Source: DHVE2 group archaeon | Lineage (GTDB): Archaea; Thermoplasmatota; Thermoplasmata; Thermoplasmatales; Aciduliprofundaceae | NCBI GenBank assembly: GCA_026993785.1 | Contig: JALWRZ010000013.1 | Location: forward strand, 1-43,062 | Direction: 5' to 3' | DNA: 43,062 nucleotides | In this document: positions 17,501 to 26,074 of the stretch, piece by piece | Layout: the number at the start of each line of letters is the position of its first letter | How positions within the stretch are numbered: the first letter of the stretch is position 1 | Position numbers and translations under genes: made by a program | Notes under the pieces: generated by a model | Seen by the model: only the letters and a program-made list of their open reading frames with translations | What the model was told of the DNA's origin: nothing | The model's database searches: none

Positions 17501-19417
17501 ATGGCAGAGGAGATGAACAATGTTGGTGCATCTACCATGGATGTTGAAAAATCACCATGGGGTTTGGAAAGAGGCATAGGACATGAAGAATTTTTAAGTA
17601 TCTTCAATCCGCTGCCTAGGATAAGGGAAATACTGGAGGAATGCGATGAGCTGGAGGATGCGCGAGAAAAGTTAAGAGAGTATGCAACTGAGTTGCTTTG
17701 GAAATACAAAAATTACGAGATTGAGGTGGATCCTATTGACCGTTGGCTCGCCATAGAGGCAATAAACGTATTCCTTAACATAATCTCCAAATTTGGAGAG
17801 GAAAAGGCAGGATTTAGCACTCTGGAATATCTCTGGAAAGCCACACAGGGAGATGAAGAGACTCTACAGCTCCTTACAGAGGGCTTTGTGGAAGAGTTCA
17901 GACATCTTTTCCTTGCGATGGCTGCTAAAACTGGGTATTCCAAGGGATGGCTTTCGCAAATTCTCAAGAATGAAGGTATTCATTTTGTGGATTTCAGCAA
18001 GATAAAGGGAAGAAAAGCGGCTCTAATGCGCTCTGATTATCTTGATGGAATATGGAAGCAGATGAAAAGGTATCTTGATAAATATCCATCTGGATTGGAT
18101 AGAAAAATAATAGAGAAAAGGAAAAAGCAGAGAAAGCTTCTTATGGATTTCTTTGGCGTGGATGAGGATGACTGGTTTGACTATCGGTGGCAGTTCTCCA
18201 ATGTTCTGAAGAGAGAGAAAGGTGTGAAAATTCTCACGGAGTTAAAGGAAAGCGGCATAGTAAAGATCCCCGAGGAGGACATAGAGCAGGCAGAGCAGGC
18301 TGTGAAGTACAGAATCCCATGGGGTATAACGCCCTACTATCTGCATCTGTGGGATTTTGAGAACCCCTATGTTCATGATATCCAGGTACGAAGACAGGTG
18401 ATGCCACCTGCCTGGTATGTGGAGCGGATGATAGAGCACAGGGATGATAGGGAGTACTACTTTGATTTCATGGGCGAGCATGATACATCCCCCGTAGACC
18501 TTGTAACCAGGAGATATGTAACCATTGCCATACTCAAGGCCTACGATACCTGTCCGCAGATATGCGTGTACTGTCAGCGCAACTGGGAGGTTATGGAACC
18601 TTTCATGCCCGGATCTTTCCCGCCGTGGAAGAAGATTGAAGCAGCGCTAGAATGGTTTGCAGAGCATGACGCCATGATAGATGTGCTTATAACCGGTGGA
18701 GATCCCTTCGTGCTCAGTGACCCGGTAATAGATAAAATAATGGCGAGATTTGCAGAGATGGACCATGTGGCTAACATCCGATGGGGCAGCAGGATATTCG
18801 TCACAGTGCCCATGAGAATCACGGATTCCCTGGCAGAGGTTCTTGGTTCCTACATTGAGCCCGGTAAGAGAAATGTATCGGTATCCACGCATGTGGAGAG
18901 CGCCTACGAGGTCACGCCGGAGATGGCAGAAGCCGCGCTGAAGATAAGGAAGCAGGGAATCTACATATACAACCAGCTTGTGTATCAGCGCAGTGTGAGC
19001 AGGAGATTTGAGAACGTAGCATTGCGAATCGCGCTGAAGAAGATAGGTATAGATCCCTATTACACCTTCTATCCCAAGGGCAAGATAGAGCAGAAGGATT
19101 ATCTGGTACCCATAGCAAGGATAGTGCAGGAAAGAAAAGAGGAGGCAAGGTTGCTACCTGGGCAATTCAGACCCGATGAGCCGATTTTCAATGTTCCGAG
19201 AATGGGTAAGAATCATCTCAGAGCCTGGCAGGATAGGGAACTCATAGCCATAGCTCCGGATGGCAGGAGAATATATCTCATGCACCCCTGGGAGAAGGGC
19301 ATAAGCGAGACAAAGATGTACACCTATCCCGATGTGCCAATCAAGGAGTACCTGGATTATCTGGAGAGCATAGGCGAGAAGAGGGAAGACTACGAGAGCA
19401 TCTGGTATTACTACTGA
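17501..19417 (+). CDS. KamA-like radical SAM aminomutase with long N-terminal extension
   Basis: 638 residues against about 420-470 for ordinary lysine 2,3-aminomutases; the extra ~270 residues are at the N-terminus and largely helical. The core has the radical SAM motif CPQICVYC (351-358), ITGGDPFVLSD (GGDP at 399-402) and a candidate PLP lysine in NVPRMGK (K570). Where lysine mutases have Asp in PYYxYxxD, this protein has Lys (K526, in PYYTFYPKG). Where they have the Asp before PGGGGK, it has Asn (N564). By my recollection of the family these are the changes found in glutamate 2,3-aminomutase, so an acidic substrate is more likely than lysine. No beta-lysine acetyltransferase gene (ablB) is nearby. 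ATG 17501 is fixed by AGGAGGTGATAA. Confidence 0.75.
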   Translation: MAEEMNNVGASTMDVEKSPWGLERGIGHEEFLSIFNPLPRIREILEECDELEDAREKLREYATELLWKYKNYEIEVDPIDRWLAIEAINVFLNIISKFGEEKAGFSTLEYLWKATQGDEETLQLLTEGFVEEFRHLFLAMAAKTGYSKGWLSQILKNEGIHFVDFSKIKGRKAALMRSDYLDGIWKQMKRYLDKYPSGLDRKIIEKRKKQRKLLMDFFGVDEDDWFDYRWQFSNVLKREKGVKILTELKESGIVKIPEEDIEQAEQAVKYRIPWGITPYYLHLWDFENPYVHDIQVRRQVMPPAWYVERMIEHRDDREYYFDFMGEHDTSPVDLVTRRYVTIAILKAYDTCPQICVYCQRNWEVMEPFMPGSFPPWKKIEAALEWFAEHDAMIDVLITGGDPFVLSDPVIDKIMARFAEMDHVANIRWGSRIFVTVPMRITDSLAEVLGSYIEPGKRNVSVSTHVESAYEVTPEMAEAALKIRKQGIYIYNQLVYQRSVSRRFENVALRIALKKIGIDPYYTFYPKGKIEQKDYLVPIARIVQERKEEARLLPGQFRPDEPIFNVPRMGKNHLRAWQDRELIAIAPDGRRIYLMHPWEKGISETKMYTYPDVPIKEYLDYLESIGEKREDYESIWYYY

Positions 19418-19477
19418 CTTTTTTTACCGTATTTATTAAATACCCCCTTGCTATTTAGTAGCTTGGAGGTAATTCCC

Positions 19478-20590
19478 ATGGGTTATAAAATAGCCGTTCT
19501 TCCCGGAGATGGTGTAGGCCCCGAGGTAATAGAGGCCGCGATGATAGTTCTGGATGAAATAGCTCTCGACGCGGAGTATATTTACGGAGATATTGGCTGG
19601 GAGTTCTGGCGCAAGGAAGGGAACCCGCTCCCAGAGAGAACCGTGGAGATGATGCGAGAAACGGACTGCGCTTTATTTGGAGCGATCACTTCGAAGCCCA
19701 AGGATGAGGCGCAGAAAGAGCTTGCGCCGGAGCTTCAGGGTAAAGGTCTCGAATATTATAGTCCTATAGTGAAACTCCGGCAGCTCTTTGATCTTTACGC
19801 CAATGTGAGACCGGCCAAGGCATATCCTGGAAATCCCCTCAACTACAGGGACAATATTAATATCACTGTGTTCAGGGAGAACACTGAGGGACTTTACAGC
19901 GGTGTGGAGTATTATCCTGTGCCCAAGGAAATAGACGATGTTTTCAAGGAGCATCCCCGTTACAAGAAATTTGTAGGGGTGGATAAGGCAATATCCCTGA
20001 GAATAATCACTAGAAAGGGGGCGGAAAGAATAATAAGGGCTGCATTTGAATACGCAAGAAAGAATAAACTGAAGAATGTTACCGTGGTTGAAAAGCCCAA
20101 TGTGCTTCGAGAAACCAGTGGACTGTTTGTGAGGGTTGCCCGTGAGATTCATAAGGAGTATCCTGAGATCGAGATGTGGGAAACCAATATAGATGCTCAG
20201 GCCATGTGGCTGGTGAAGAATCCTGAGAAGTATGATGTTCTTGTGACCTCCAATCTCTTTGGAGACATCATATCCGATCTTGCTTCCCAGTTGGTAGGCG
20301 GTCTGGGGTTCGCCGCAGCTGGAAACATTGGGGATAACTATGCTGTATTTGAACCTGTGCACGGTTCCGCGCCTAAATATGCTGGCCTGTATAAGGTAAA
20401 TCCCATCGCAACAATTAGAGCAACGAGGATGATGCTGGATTATCTGGGAGAGCATAAGAAGGCAGATAGGCTGGAAAGGGCCATTGAGGAAGTTATCAGA
20501 GAAGGAAAAGTGCGGACATACGATATGGGCGGAGATGCAGGCACCCTAGACATGGCAAGGGCAATCGCCAAGAAATATGCAGAACTCTAA
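19478..20590 (+). CDS. NADP-type isocitrate/homoisocitrate/isopropylmalate dehydrogenase family
   Basis: 370 residues from ATG 19478, preceded by GGAGGT. Family motifs: LPGDGVGPEVIEA, SPIVKLRQLFDLYANVRP, FRENTEGLYSG (catalytic Tyr140), VVEKPNVLRETSG (Lys206), NIDAQAMWLV and NLFGDIISDLASQLVGGLG (metal-binding Asp). HGSAPKYAGLYKVNP has Lys300, Tyr301 and Val307 at the positions that bind the 2'-phosphate in NADP-dependent isocitrate dehydrogenase; NAD enzymes have Asp-Ile there. The substrate pocket is not decisive: RENTEGLYSG excludes the classical LeuB form but isocitrate and homoisocitrate both fit. An AT-rich TATA region at 19428-19442 supplies its own promoter. Confidence 0.85.
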   Translation: MGYKIAVLPGDGVGPEVIEAAMIVLDEIALDAEYIYGDIGWEFWRKEGNPLPERTVEMMRETDCALFGAITSKPKDEAQKELAPELQGKGLEYYSPIVKLRQLFDLYANVRPAKAYPGNPLNYRDNINITVFRENTEGLYSGVEYYPVPKEIDDVFKEHPRYKKFVGVDKAISLRIITRKGAERIIRAAFEYARKNKLKNVTVVEKPNVLRETSGLFVRVAREIHKEYPEIEMWETNIDAQAMWLVKNPEKYDVLVTSNLFGDIISDLASQLVGGLGFAAAGNIGDNYAVFEPVHGSAPKYAGLYKVNPIATIRATRMMLDYLGEHKKADRLERAIEEVIREGKVRTYDMGGDAGTLDMARAIAKKYAEL

Positions 20591-20606
20591 CTTTTTTCTT
20601 TTTATT
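20591..20606 (+). terminator. T-rich terminator after the dehydrogenase
   Basis: CTTTTTTCTTTTTATTG follows the stop codon directly. Oligo-T of this kind is the usual archaeal termination signal. It overlaps the end of the convergent gene at 20602. Confidence 0.4.
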
Positions 20607-21114
20607 GAAATGTCCTGTGTATTTCAATTTCCTGTCTTATGTAGTTTATAGCGGTATCTTTATCTCCGATGGAGACGACGAGGTAGTCTCTTTTCCACCC
20701 ATGCATCTTCAGGAGTATTCTCGAGATCCTGGGAATTACTATTAACATAACGGATTTCCCGTTCATCTTTCCTATTCTTATCCCGTAACCTCCGTATTTC
20801 CATACGCTACCCTTCATCTCTTCCACATCCGCAACTTTTTCCCACGGGATTTTCACGGAGTATAGGGGAAATCCCGCAATTAGAACTTCAGTGGTTATAA
20901 TTACCCTGTATACCAAGAAACCATAATCCAGGAGGATAAAAATAAAGAGCATAAGCGCAAGAAACCAGTTTGGTGCAGGTTTCGTGCCAAGGGGTCCAAT
21001 TAAAATCTGATAAATTAAAATAGCTAGGAAGATTGCTATTAAGGGAAGCATTATTAGAAGGATGAACCAGAAAATATGCTTTTCCTCATATACAATGCTT
21101 CCCGATATGCGCAC
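20602..21114 (-). CDS. Two-TM membrane protein with PH-like cytoplasmic domain
   Basis: 170 residues. Two membrane segments at about 14-40 and 48-68 are followed by a strand-rich region (VYRVIITTEVLIAGFPLYSVKIPWEKVADVEEMKGSVWKYGGYGIRI) that resembles bacterial PH domains, and a terminal helix. Function unknown. GTG 21114 lies 4 nt after GAGGTGA, which overlaps the stop of the M20 gene, so both are probably translated from one mRNA. No catalytic residue is visible. Confidence 0.65.
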   Translation of the reverse strand: MRISGSIVYEEKHIFWFILLIMLPLIAIFLAILIYQILIGPLGTKPAPNWFLALMLFIFILLDYGFLVYRVIITTEVLIAGFPLYSVKIPWEKVADVEEMKGSVWKYGGYGIRIGKMNGKSVMLIVIPRISRILLKMHGWKRDYLVVSIGDKDTAINYIRQEIEIHRTFQ

Positions 21115-21118
21115 CTAT

Positions 21119-22144
21119 TCACCTCTTTGACCAATCCTGCAACACCTTTTTCAGGATTTCATATGCCTTCTCAACATCTTTCATATCCACATGCTCATCC
21201 TTGGTATGTGCATATCTCAATTCCCCTGGTCCAAAGACCACGGTGGGCGTGCCTTTATCTACGAGGCTTTGGGCATCACTCCAGCTTCTAAATCCTCCAA
21301 GCTCTGCATATTTTAGAAATTCTCTAACGCGGCTTTTTTGTGGAGAAATTTCGAAGGGTGGTGAGAGATCATAAATCATATGATTCATATTGAATTTGCG
21401 ACCTATACGATTCACCTCATCTATGATTTCAACAGCTGTCTGTCCGGGTAAATAGACGAAATCTACCAGGGCCTTTGCACTCTCGGGCACTGCGAGGATA
21501 TAATCTCCGCCGTCGAACATCTCCACATTTATCGCAGGTTTTCCGAGCAGTTTATGCTCCTCTTTCAGAAATTTCATCCTCTTAAGTGAGGTGAGAAATT
21601 TTATTCCCTGCCAGATTGCGCTGTTTTCCTCATCCCCACAGGAGCCATGCATGGCCTTTCCCCAGAACTCAAACTCAAGCTCCAAGCTTCCCGCTTCTGC
21701 GGTGCACACCTTAAGCGAGGTAGGTTCAAGAGTTATTGCGAAATCGTGTGCATATTTCTCCGCATACTTTTTTGAACCTTTGCCTTCCTCCTCCTCATCC
21801 ACGAAGAATACATAACTCACGGGCAGTTTATCTCGAAACTCTTCGATGAGTTTTAGGATTATGAGCACCCCCGCCTTATCGTCCATTACGCCGCGGCCCC
21901 AGAGAATAGAACCTTCAACCTCTGGCGGAAAATAATCTCCCACGGTATCCACATGGGCATTAACCATGAAACGCTCCTCTGGATTCACAATAATATTGTA
22001 TCTCTCCTCGTCCACGGGCATTCGCTCATAATCCACACCCATCTTTTCCAGTTTTTCCTCTATAAATGCGAGAATTTTTGATTCGTAGCCTGTTTCGCTT
22101 CTTATTTTCGCAAGCTCTATGAGCTCTTCAATCTTTATCTTCAT
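21119..22144 (-). CDS. M20-family amidohydrolase/deacylase
   Basis: 341 residues. Zinc-site motifs: VNAHVDTVGDYF (His, Asp), GRGVMDDKAGVLI (bridging Asp), VDEEEEGKGS (catalytic Glu and metal Glu), ITLEPTSLK and the last His in LRYAHTKDEHVDM. The family includes carboxypeptidases, ArgE/DapE and archaeal LysK ([LysW]-lysine hydrolase). The size and pattern are close to LysK, but no LysW or lysine-synthesis genes are near, so the substrate is open. ATG 22144 is preferred over the ORF start at 22165: a minus-strand AATATTAAA element at about 22167-22176 is 27 bp upstream. Confidence 0.85.
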   Translation of the reverse strand: MKIKIEELIELAKIRSETGYESKILAFIEEKLEKMGVDYERMPVDEERYNIIVNPEERFMVNAHVDTVGDYFPPEVEGSILWGRGVMDDKAGVLIILKLIEEFRDKLPVSYVFFVDEEEEGKGSKKYAEKYAHDFAITLEPTSLKVCTAEAGSLELEFEFWGKAMHGSCGDEENSAIWQGIKFLTSLKRMKFLKEEHKLLGKPAINVEMFDGGDYILAVPESAKALVDFVYLPGQTAVEIIDEVNRIGRKFNMNHMIYDLSPPFEISPQKSRVREFLKYAELGGFRSWSDAQSLVDKGTPTVVFGPGELRYAHTKDEHVDMKDVEKAYEILKKVLQDWSKR

Positions 22145-22176
22145 GGGGATGGTATTTTCTTTCACTCTTTAATATT

Positions 22177-23145
22177 TTACCCCAGAAACCTTCGTAGGTG
22201 AGGACCAAGGGCATAAATGAGGAACATGATATAGAAGACCTGCAGGATTGGTTTGAAGGATAGTGCAAAGACTGTTAGGGGTGGAAATACCGTGGCTGCA
22301 AGGGAAAGAGATATGGCCTGGGAACTTGCCGTGGCACCTAAGATGAGAATCATACCTTGCTCATATCTGAATTTGAGAAGCTTGGCTGCCAGCACAGATA
22401 GTGCAGTTTGAATGAAATAATAGGAGAATAGGGCAACGAGAACAAGAAGGAAAATCTCAGGCTTCTCAATGACCTTTGTGGATACCTTGGCAACGGAGAA
22501 GAATACAATGAGAAGAATGCCAAGCGCAGAGATCCCGGGAAGATATTTCTTTATGCTCATAAAATAATCTCTTCCCCTTCTCCTTATTATCTCCCTTCGG
22601 GTGAGCATTCCGAGGGCAAGAGGAACAAGAATGTAGAAAAGAAGGATTATCACAAGTTGCACAACGTTAATCGTTGCAAAGATACCACCGTTGATATAAA
22701 TCAGAATGGGGGATAGGATGGGAATGAGAAGAAGACCGGTAACCGCGATTACGAGAGCATCGGCAACGCTTGCATCGGCAATTCCGCTCCATCCGATGAG
22801 CATATTGGAGCAGGGAATCGCGCCTACAAGAACTAAAGCAAGGGCAAGATCATCATAACCCCGCAGAATTGTGCGTGACAGGAAAAATGCGGTTAATGAG
22901 GCGATGAAATAAGCAAAAATTAGAGTAGCCAGGATTAACTTGTAATTCCCCCCAGCCTTCTTTACCTTCTCTACCTCCATACCTGTGAGCATGGGATAGA
23001 GCATGATGAACACTGCAGCCACGCTCACGGGCATGATATTCATCCTGCTGAAATCCACATATTGGCCCAGCATGAGAGCTATTATGAATACAACGGTTAC
23101 ATAGAGATAGAGTCTCCTCTTGACGTGTAGCAAAAATTCGAGCAT
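22177..23145 (-). CDS. BASS/ACR3-superfamily transporter
   Basis: 322 residues, about nine or ten membrane segments. The segment LALVLVGAIPCSNMLIGWSGIADASVADALVIAVTGLLLIPILSPI corresponds to the characteristic unwound helix region of SBF/ACR3 carriers, with a Cys where ACR3 arsenite permeases have their key Cys. The matching second crossover is LILGATASSQAISLSLAATVFPPLTVF. It could export arsenite or carry an organic anion. No arsenate reductase or ArsR lies next to it. A TATA box on the minus strand at 23167-23176 predicts a leaderless start at 23145. Confidence 0.75.
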   Translation of the reverse strand: MLEFLLHVKRRLYLYVTVVFIIALMLGQYVDFSRMNIMPVSVAAVFIMLYPMLTGMEVEKVKKAGGNYKLILATLIFAYFIASLTAFFLSRTILRGYDDLALALVLVGAIPCSNMLIGWSGIADASVADALVIAVTGLLLIPILSPILIYINGGIFATINVVQLVIILLFYILVPLALGMLTRREIIRRRGRDYFMSIKKYLPGISALGILLIVFFSVAKVSTKVIEKPEIFLLVLVALFSYYFIQTALSVLAAKLLKFRYEQGMILILGATASSQAISLSLAATVFPPLTVFALSFKPILQVFYIMFLIYALGPHLRRFLG

Positions 23146-23301
23146 AGAGGCGAATTCTCAACTACCTATTTAAATCATTTCCTCTGGACATCCTTATGTC
23201 TTGTGGTCTTCCCGCTAATTGAAAAAATTACAGATTTTCTTTGATAAATTTTATGGGCTTAATGGTTATTCAGTACTATAAAGTATGGGTGGAAGGTTCT
23301 T

Positions 23302-24327
23302 ATGGGGGCCTGGTTTGTTAATTTTTCTATCTGGGCAGGAGACATAGTTCTTGCGGTTCTCGCTGAGCCGATTATGGGGAATTATCATCTTACCCATTCC
23401 TATTTTTCCTTTCTTCTTTCCCTCCCCATCTTTATGATGGTGCTCTTGGGTCTGCCCGTAGGCGTGCTTATAGCAAAGCTGGGGCCAAAGAAAACTGCTA
23501 TTTTAGGACTGCTCATTGCTTTCCTTGCGCAGGTAGTCAGAGGTCTCTCTCCTGATACTTTGAGCTTTACTCTATGCACATTGATTTACGGTGTGGGCAT
23601 GGCGGTGGTATTTCCAAATCTCCCAAAGATAGCTGAATCGGCCTTTCCACCGGAGCAGCAGGCTCTTGCTTCTGGCGTATACATGTCGGGACTGCCCAGC
23701 GGCGCCATTTTAGGACTGATTGCCAGCACCTTTCTCCTTGTGGGAGGAATTCTATGGCATCTCACTGCAAGAGAGTTGAAGGAGGAAAAGGTATCTTTGC
23801 GGGAAGGTATTCATAAAGTATCCAGAAACAGACTCCTCTGGCTTGTCTCCGTGGCAAATCTAACGCTTCTAATTACCTATTTCGGTGCTACCAAGTACTT
23901 TCCATCCCAGGAACAGCTCAGGGATTATCTTGGTACCCTATCTTCCATTCTTGTGGCTACCATTTCCGTGGCGCTAATTCTCGGACTTCTGCTGTTACCA
24001 TCTCTATCGAGAAGAATTGGTGAGAAAAAAGCTCTCGTTATATATCAGCTCCTTACCGCTCTTCTTCTCCCACTTTTTGCCTGGGGAATAATTTCTCACA
24101 GCGCTGTGGTATGGGGGTTGGCAATCCTAAGCGGAGTTTTGCTTGGTGGAACTATACCACTATACTTCGCTTATTTATCTCGAGTGGGGGTGGAGAGAAG
24201 ATATTTTGGCATAGCCTCGGGAATATTTGTATCTGTTCTAAACATCGGGGGATTCGCTGCACCTATACTATCTCAAACTATGGATGACTTTGGAGGGATA
24301 TTTAGAGTAGCTATCTTGTTCTCCTAG
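23302..24327 (+). CDS. MFS transporter, apparently truncated and shortened (possible pseudogene)
   Basis: 341 residues. The first half has the MFS signature PVGVLIAKLGPKKTAILGLL and GVGMAVVFPNLPKIAESAFPPEQQALASGVYMSGLPSGAILG; the second half has LSRRIGEKKALVIYQLL. Two defects are visible. Between SGAILGLIA and LVGGILWHLTAREL there is not enough sequence for both helices 5 and 6, as if about 25-30 residues were deleted in frame. The frame stops at a TAG (24325-24327) inside the last helix, and reading through it gives 14 more plausible residues (VSLTGALLTSLFPR) up to TAA 24370-24372. A TATA-like ACTATAAAG at about 23275-23283 puts transcription start at ATG 23302. Confidence 0.7.
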   Translation: MGAWFVNFSIWAGDIVLAVLAEPIMGNYHLTHSYFSFLLSLPIFMMVLLGLPVGVLIAKLGPKKTAILGLLIAFLAQVVRGLSPDTLSFTLCTLIYGVGMAVVFPNLPKIAESAFPPEQQALASGVYMSGLPSGAILGLIASTFLLVGGILWHLTARELKEEKVSLREGIHKVSRNRLLWLVSVANLTLLITYFGATKYFPSQEQLRDYLGTLSSILVATISVALILGLLLLPSLSRRIGEKKALVIYQLLTALLLPLFAWGIISHSAVVWGLAILSGVLLGGTIPLYFAYLSRVGVERRYFGIASGIFVSVLNIGGFAAPILSQTMDDFGGIFRVAILFS

Positions 24328-24333
24328 GTTTCC

Positions 24334-24960
24334 TTAACAGGAGCGCTTTTGACCTCCCTTTTTCCCAGATAACCAGATCGCTACTGAAAGAATCAATAGG
24401 ATGAGCAAATAGCTGATTCCAGGCCAAGGGCATGGCACTCGGTGCTCCGGAAGGAGCCTATAAAGGGCGGTACCTAAGAGAAAAGAGGATAGAGGTGCTA
24501 GGGTAGATGGTAATATTAAATCCCGCCATCTATAATTCTTTCTCCGTAAGGCTGGGCTAAGTAGTAGAAATATGGCAGGAATAAGAGAAAGAAAGAGAAA
24601 GAGCAAAGTTCCCCAGTGCTCGAGAAGGGGTGAATGTTCAAACACTCCAAGATATACTTCCTCGTAGAGGAAATAGGCTAGAATAAGATAGAGCATCGAA
24701 AAAAATACGAAGGCGAGGAAACTGGTTTTTATGATTTTTTCCTTTTTTAAATTGGAAGAGAAGAGCGAAGAATACAACACACATATACCCAGACTTCCAT
24801 AGCCCAGTCCCCAGGTATAGGCGTAGGGAGAGGCACCACAAAATTTGTGATTGGTATGGCACGAAAGGCACACTCCGAAGAGGAAAATAGAAACAAATCC
24901 GAAAAAGAGAGAATAAACCCCTGCAGTCACACTTAAGATATCTTTTCCTTCCAAACTCAT
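24334..24960 (-). CDS. Six-TM membrane protein with cysteine/histidine cluster, unknown function
   Basis: 208 residues with about six hydrophobic segments. Between the first and second is CLSCHTNHKFCGASPYAYTWGLGYGSLGI, with three Cys and two His. The pattern Cys...SPYA...WGLGYGSLGI faintly recalls vitamin K epoxide reductase (VKOR) proteins, but the paired CxxC expected near the end is absent; only one Cys is found in HRVPCPWPG. The CxxCH itself also resembles a haem-c motif, but it follows the first membrane segment without other support. It overlaps the read-through tail of the MFS gene, convergently. Confidence 0.6.
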   Translation of the reverse strand: MSLEGKDILSVTAGVYSLFFGFVSIFLFGVCLSCHTNHKFCGASPYAYTWGLGYGSLGICVLYSSLFSSNLKKEKIIKTSFLAFVFFSMLYLILAYFLYEEVYLGVFEHSPLLEHWGTLLFLFLSLIPAIFLLLSPALRRKNYRWRDLILPSTLAPLSSFLLGTALYRLLPEHRVPCPWPGISYLLILLILSVAIWLSGKKGGQKRSC

Positions 24961-24977
24961 ATTGGGGGAATGGAAAT

Positions 24978-25352
24978 GTGGCTATTAAGATTATTCCCAT
25001 CGGAATGGCACTTCTCGCAGTTGCAGTAATTGGGTTCATAGGCTCTTTCATACCAAGATGGTGGGGAGGAATAATAGCCATGGTATTCGGTGTGCTTGGA
25101 TTTCTGGGAACACTTATCAACATCATAGGAATTCAGGCCATTCCCAAGGTGATGGGCTTAGATAGCACAGATATAAAGGCAACCACAGAGATTGGTATCT
25201 ATATAACTCTTCTGGGATTTATCATCCTGCTGATAGGAGGGATAATCCAGGTAGTGCTTCTGAGAAAAGCGGCGAAGGCTAAAATTCCACCGCCCCCTGT
25301 GCCAACGTTTTCAGAAGGTGGTGGGATGGAGGAAAGAGAGCTTGCTGAATGA
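24978..25352 (+). CDS. Small three- or four-TM membrane protein with proline-rich tail
   Basis: 124 residues. Hydrophobic segments at about 5-25, 29-50 and 72-95 are followed by a basic stretch and a soluble tail PPPPVPTFSEGGGMEERELAE. The GTG 24978 start is the only reasonable one before the first helix. The divergent neighbour starts only 17 bp away, so the promoter of this gene must lie inside that neighbour; CTTAAGATATC at 24932-24942 is a candidate. Similar small proteins are common in archaeal genomes with no known role. Confidence 0.55.
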   Translation: MAIKIIPIGMALLAVAVIGFIGSFIPRWWGGIIAMVFGVLGFLGTLINIIGIQAIPKVMGLDSTDIKATTEIGIYITLLGFIILLIGGIIQVVLLRKAAKAKIPPPPVPTFSEGGGMEERELAE

Positions 25353-25360
25353 TTGGGAGC

Positions 25361-26074
25361 TCATTCCATCCCCCATTTCACAACCCGGGATGATGCAAGA
25401 ATCCCAAGTATGACCCAGCCTGCGAGAATAACTGTGGGATACCATAGATTGTGCCAGGAGCTGAGTCCTGAGAGCTGCCTTGCTATCTCTGCGCTAGCAG
25501 CGGTTGGAATGAGGAGAACAAAGTATCTTGCGGTTTCTGGGAGTATGCTCGCGGGATAAAAAACGGGAGGGAGGATAATCAGCATCATCTGAAGCGGATT
25601 GGTTACTGCCGATATATTAGTGGGCTTCTTTATGCGCATCACTATACTCAATCCAACAAGGTTGCTTATAAGAAGCAGAGGGGCTACGGCAATAAGTGAC
25701 GCGAGCACTATGCTCCACGCGTTTAGATAAACGATGAGGATGAGCATGTAGAGAAAATCTGCCACGAGGAAAATTAGAGAGGAGATGAAGTACCCGAACA
25801 CATAGTGGAAGGGCTTTACCGGTGAGGCTATGAACATATCCGTTATCTTCTGCTGCTTGTCCCACCCTATGCTCTGTGCCACGAGATTTATGCCCATACC
25901 CCAGGCACCGGAGATGAACCATGCAACGAGAACATTTCTAAGGCCGTTGATTCCGCCCCATACGAACATGAGAAGGGCGAAACCTAATACGATGAAGAGA
26001 TCCTGAACTAGCCACATGGGTTGACGGCGAATCCATCTACTTGCGAGATAGGCAACACCTTTAATTTTCCCCAT
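25361..26074 (-). CDS. ABC-2 type transporter permease
   Basis: 237 residues, about six membrane segments. The cytoplasmic N-terminal helix with ASRWIRRQPMWLVQDLF, the loop SIGWDKQQKITDMFIASPVKP before helix 3, and the short amphipathic segment PLQMMLIILPPVFYPASILPE before the last helices match DrrB/NodJ-type ABC-2 permeases. ATG 26074 (after AGGAGGTG) overlaps the ATPase gene by 14 bp. It forms an exporter with that ATPase, possibly for a lipid, drug or peptide. Confidence 0.88.
   Translation of the reverse strand: MGKIKGVAYLASRWIRRQPMWLVQDLFIVLGFALLMFVWGGINGLRNVLVAWFISGAWGMGINLVAQSIGWDKQQKITDMFIASPVKPFHYVFGYFISSLIFLVADFLYMLILIVYLNAWSIVLASLIAVAPLLLISNLVGLSIVMRIKKPTNISAVTNPLQMMLIILPPVFYPASILPETARYFVLLIPTAASAEIARQLSGLSSWHNLWYPTVILAGWVILGILASSRVVKWGME

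Noticed and set aside
19673-20455. 260-codon antisense frame inside the dehydrogenase gene
   Set aside because: The plus-strand product has all family motifs; the antisense frame has none and no start signals.
24301-24372. Pyrrolysine recoding at the TAG of the MFS gene
   Set aside because: No pyl genes or downstream recoding signal are visible, and an independent internal shortening suggests simple gene decay.
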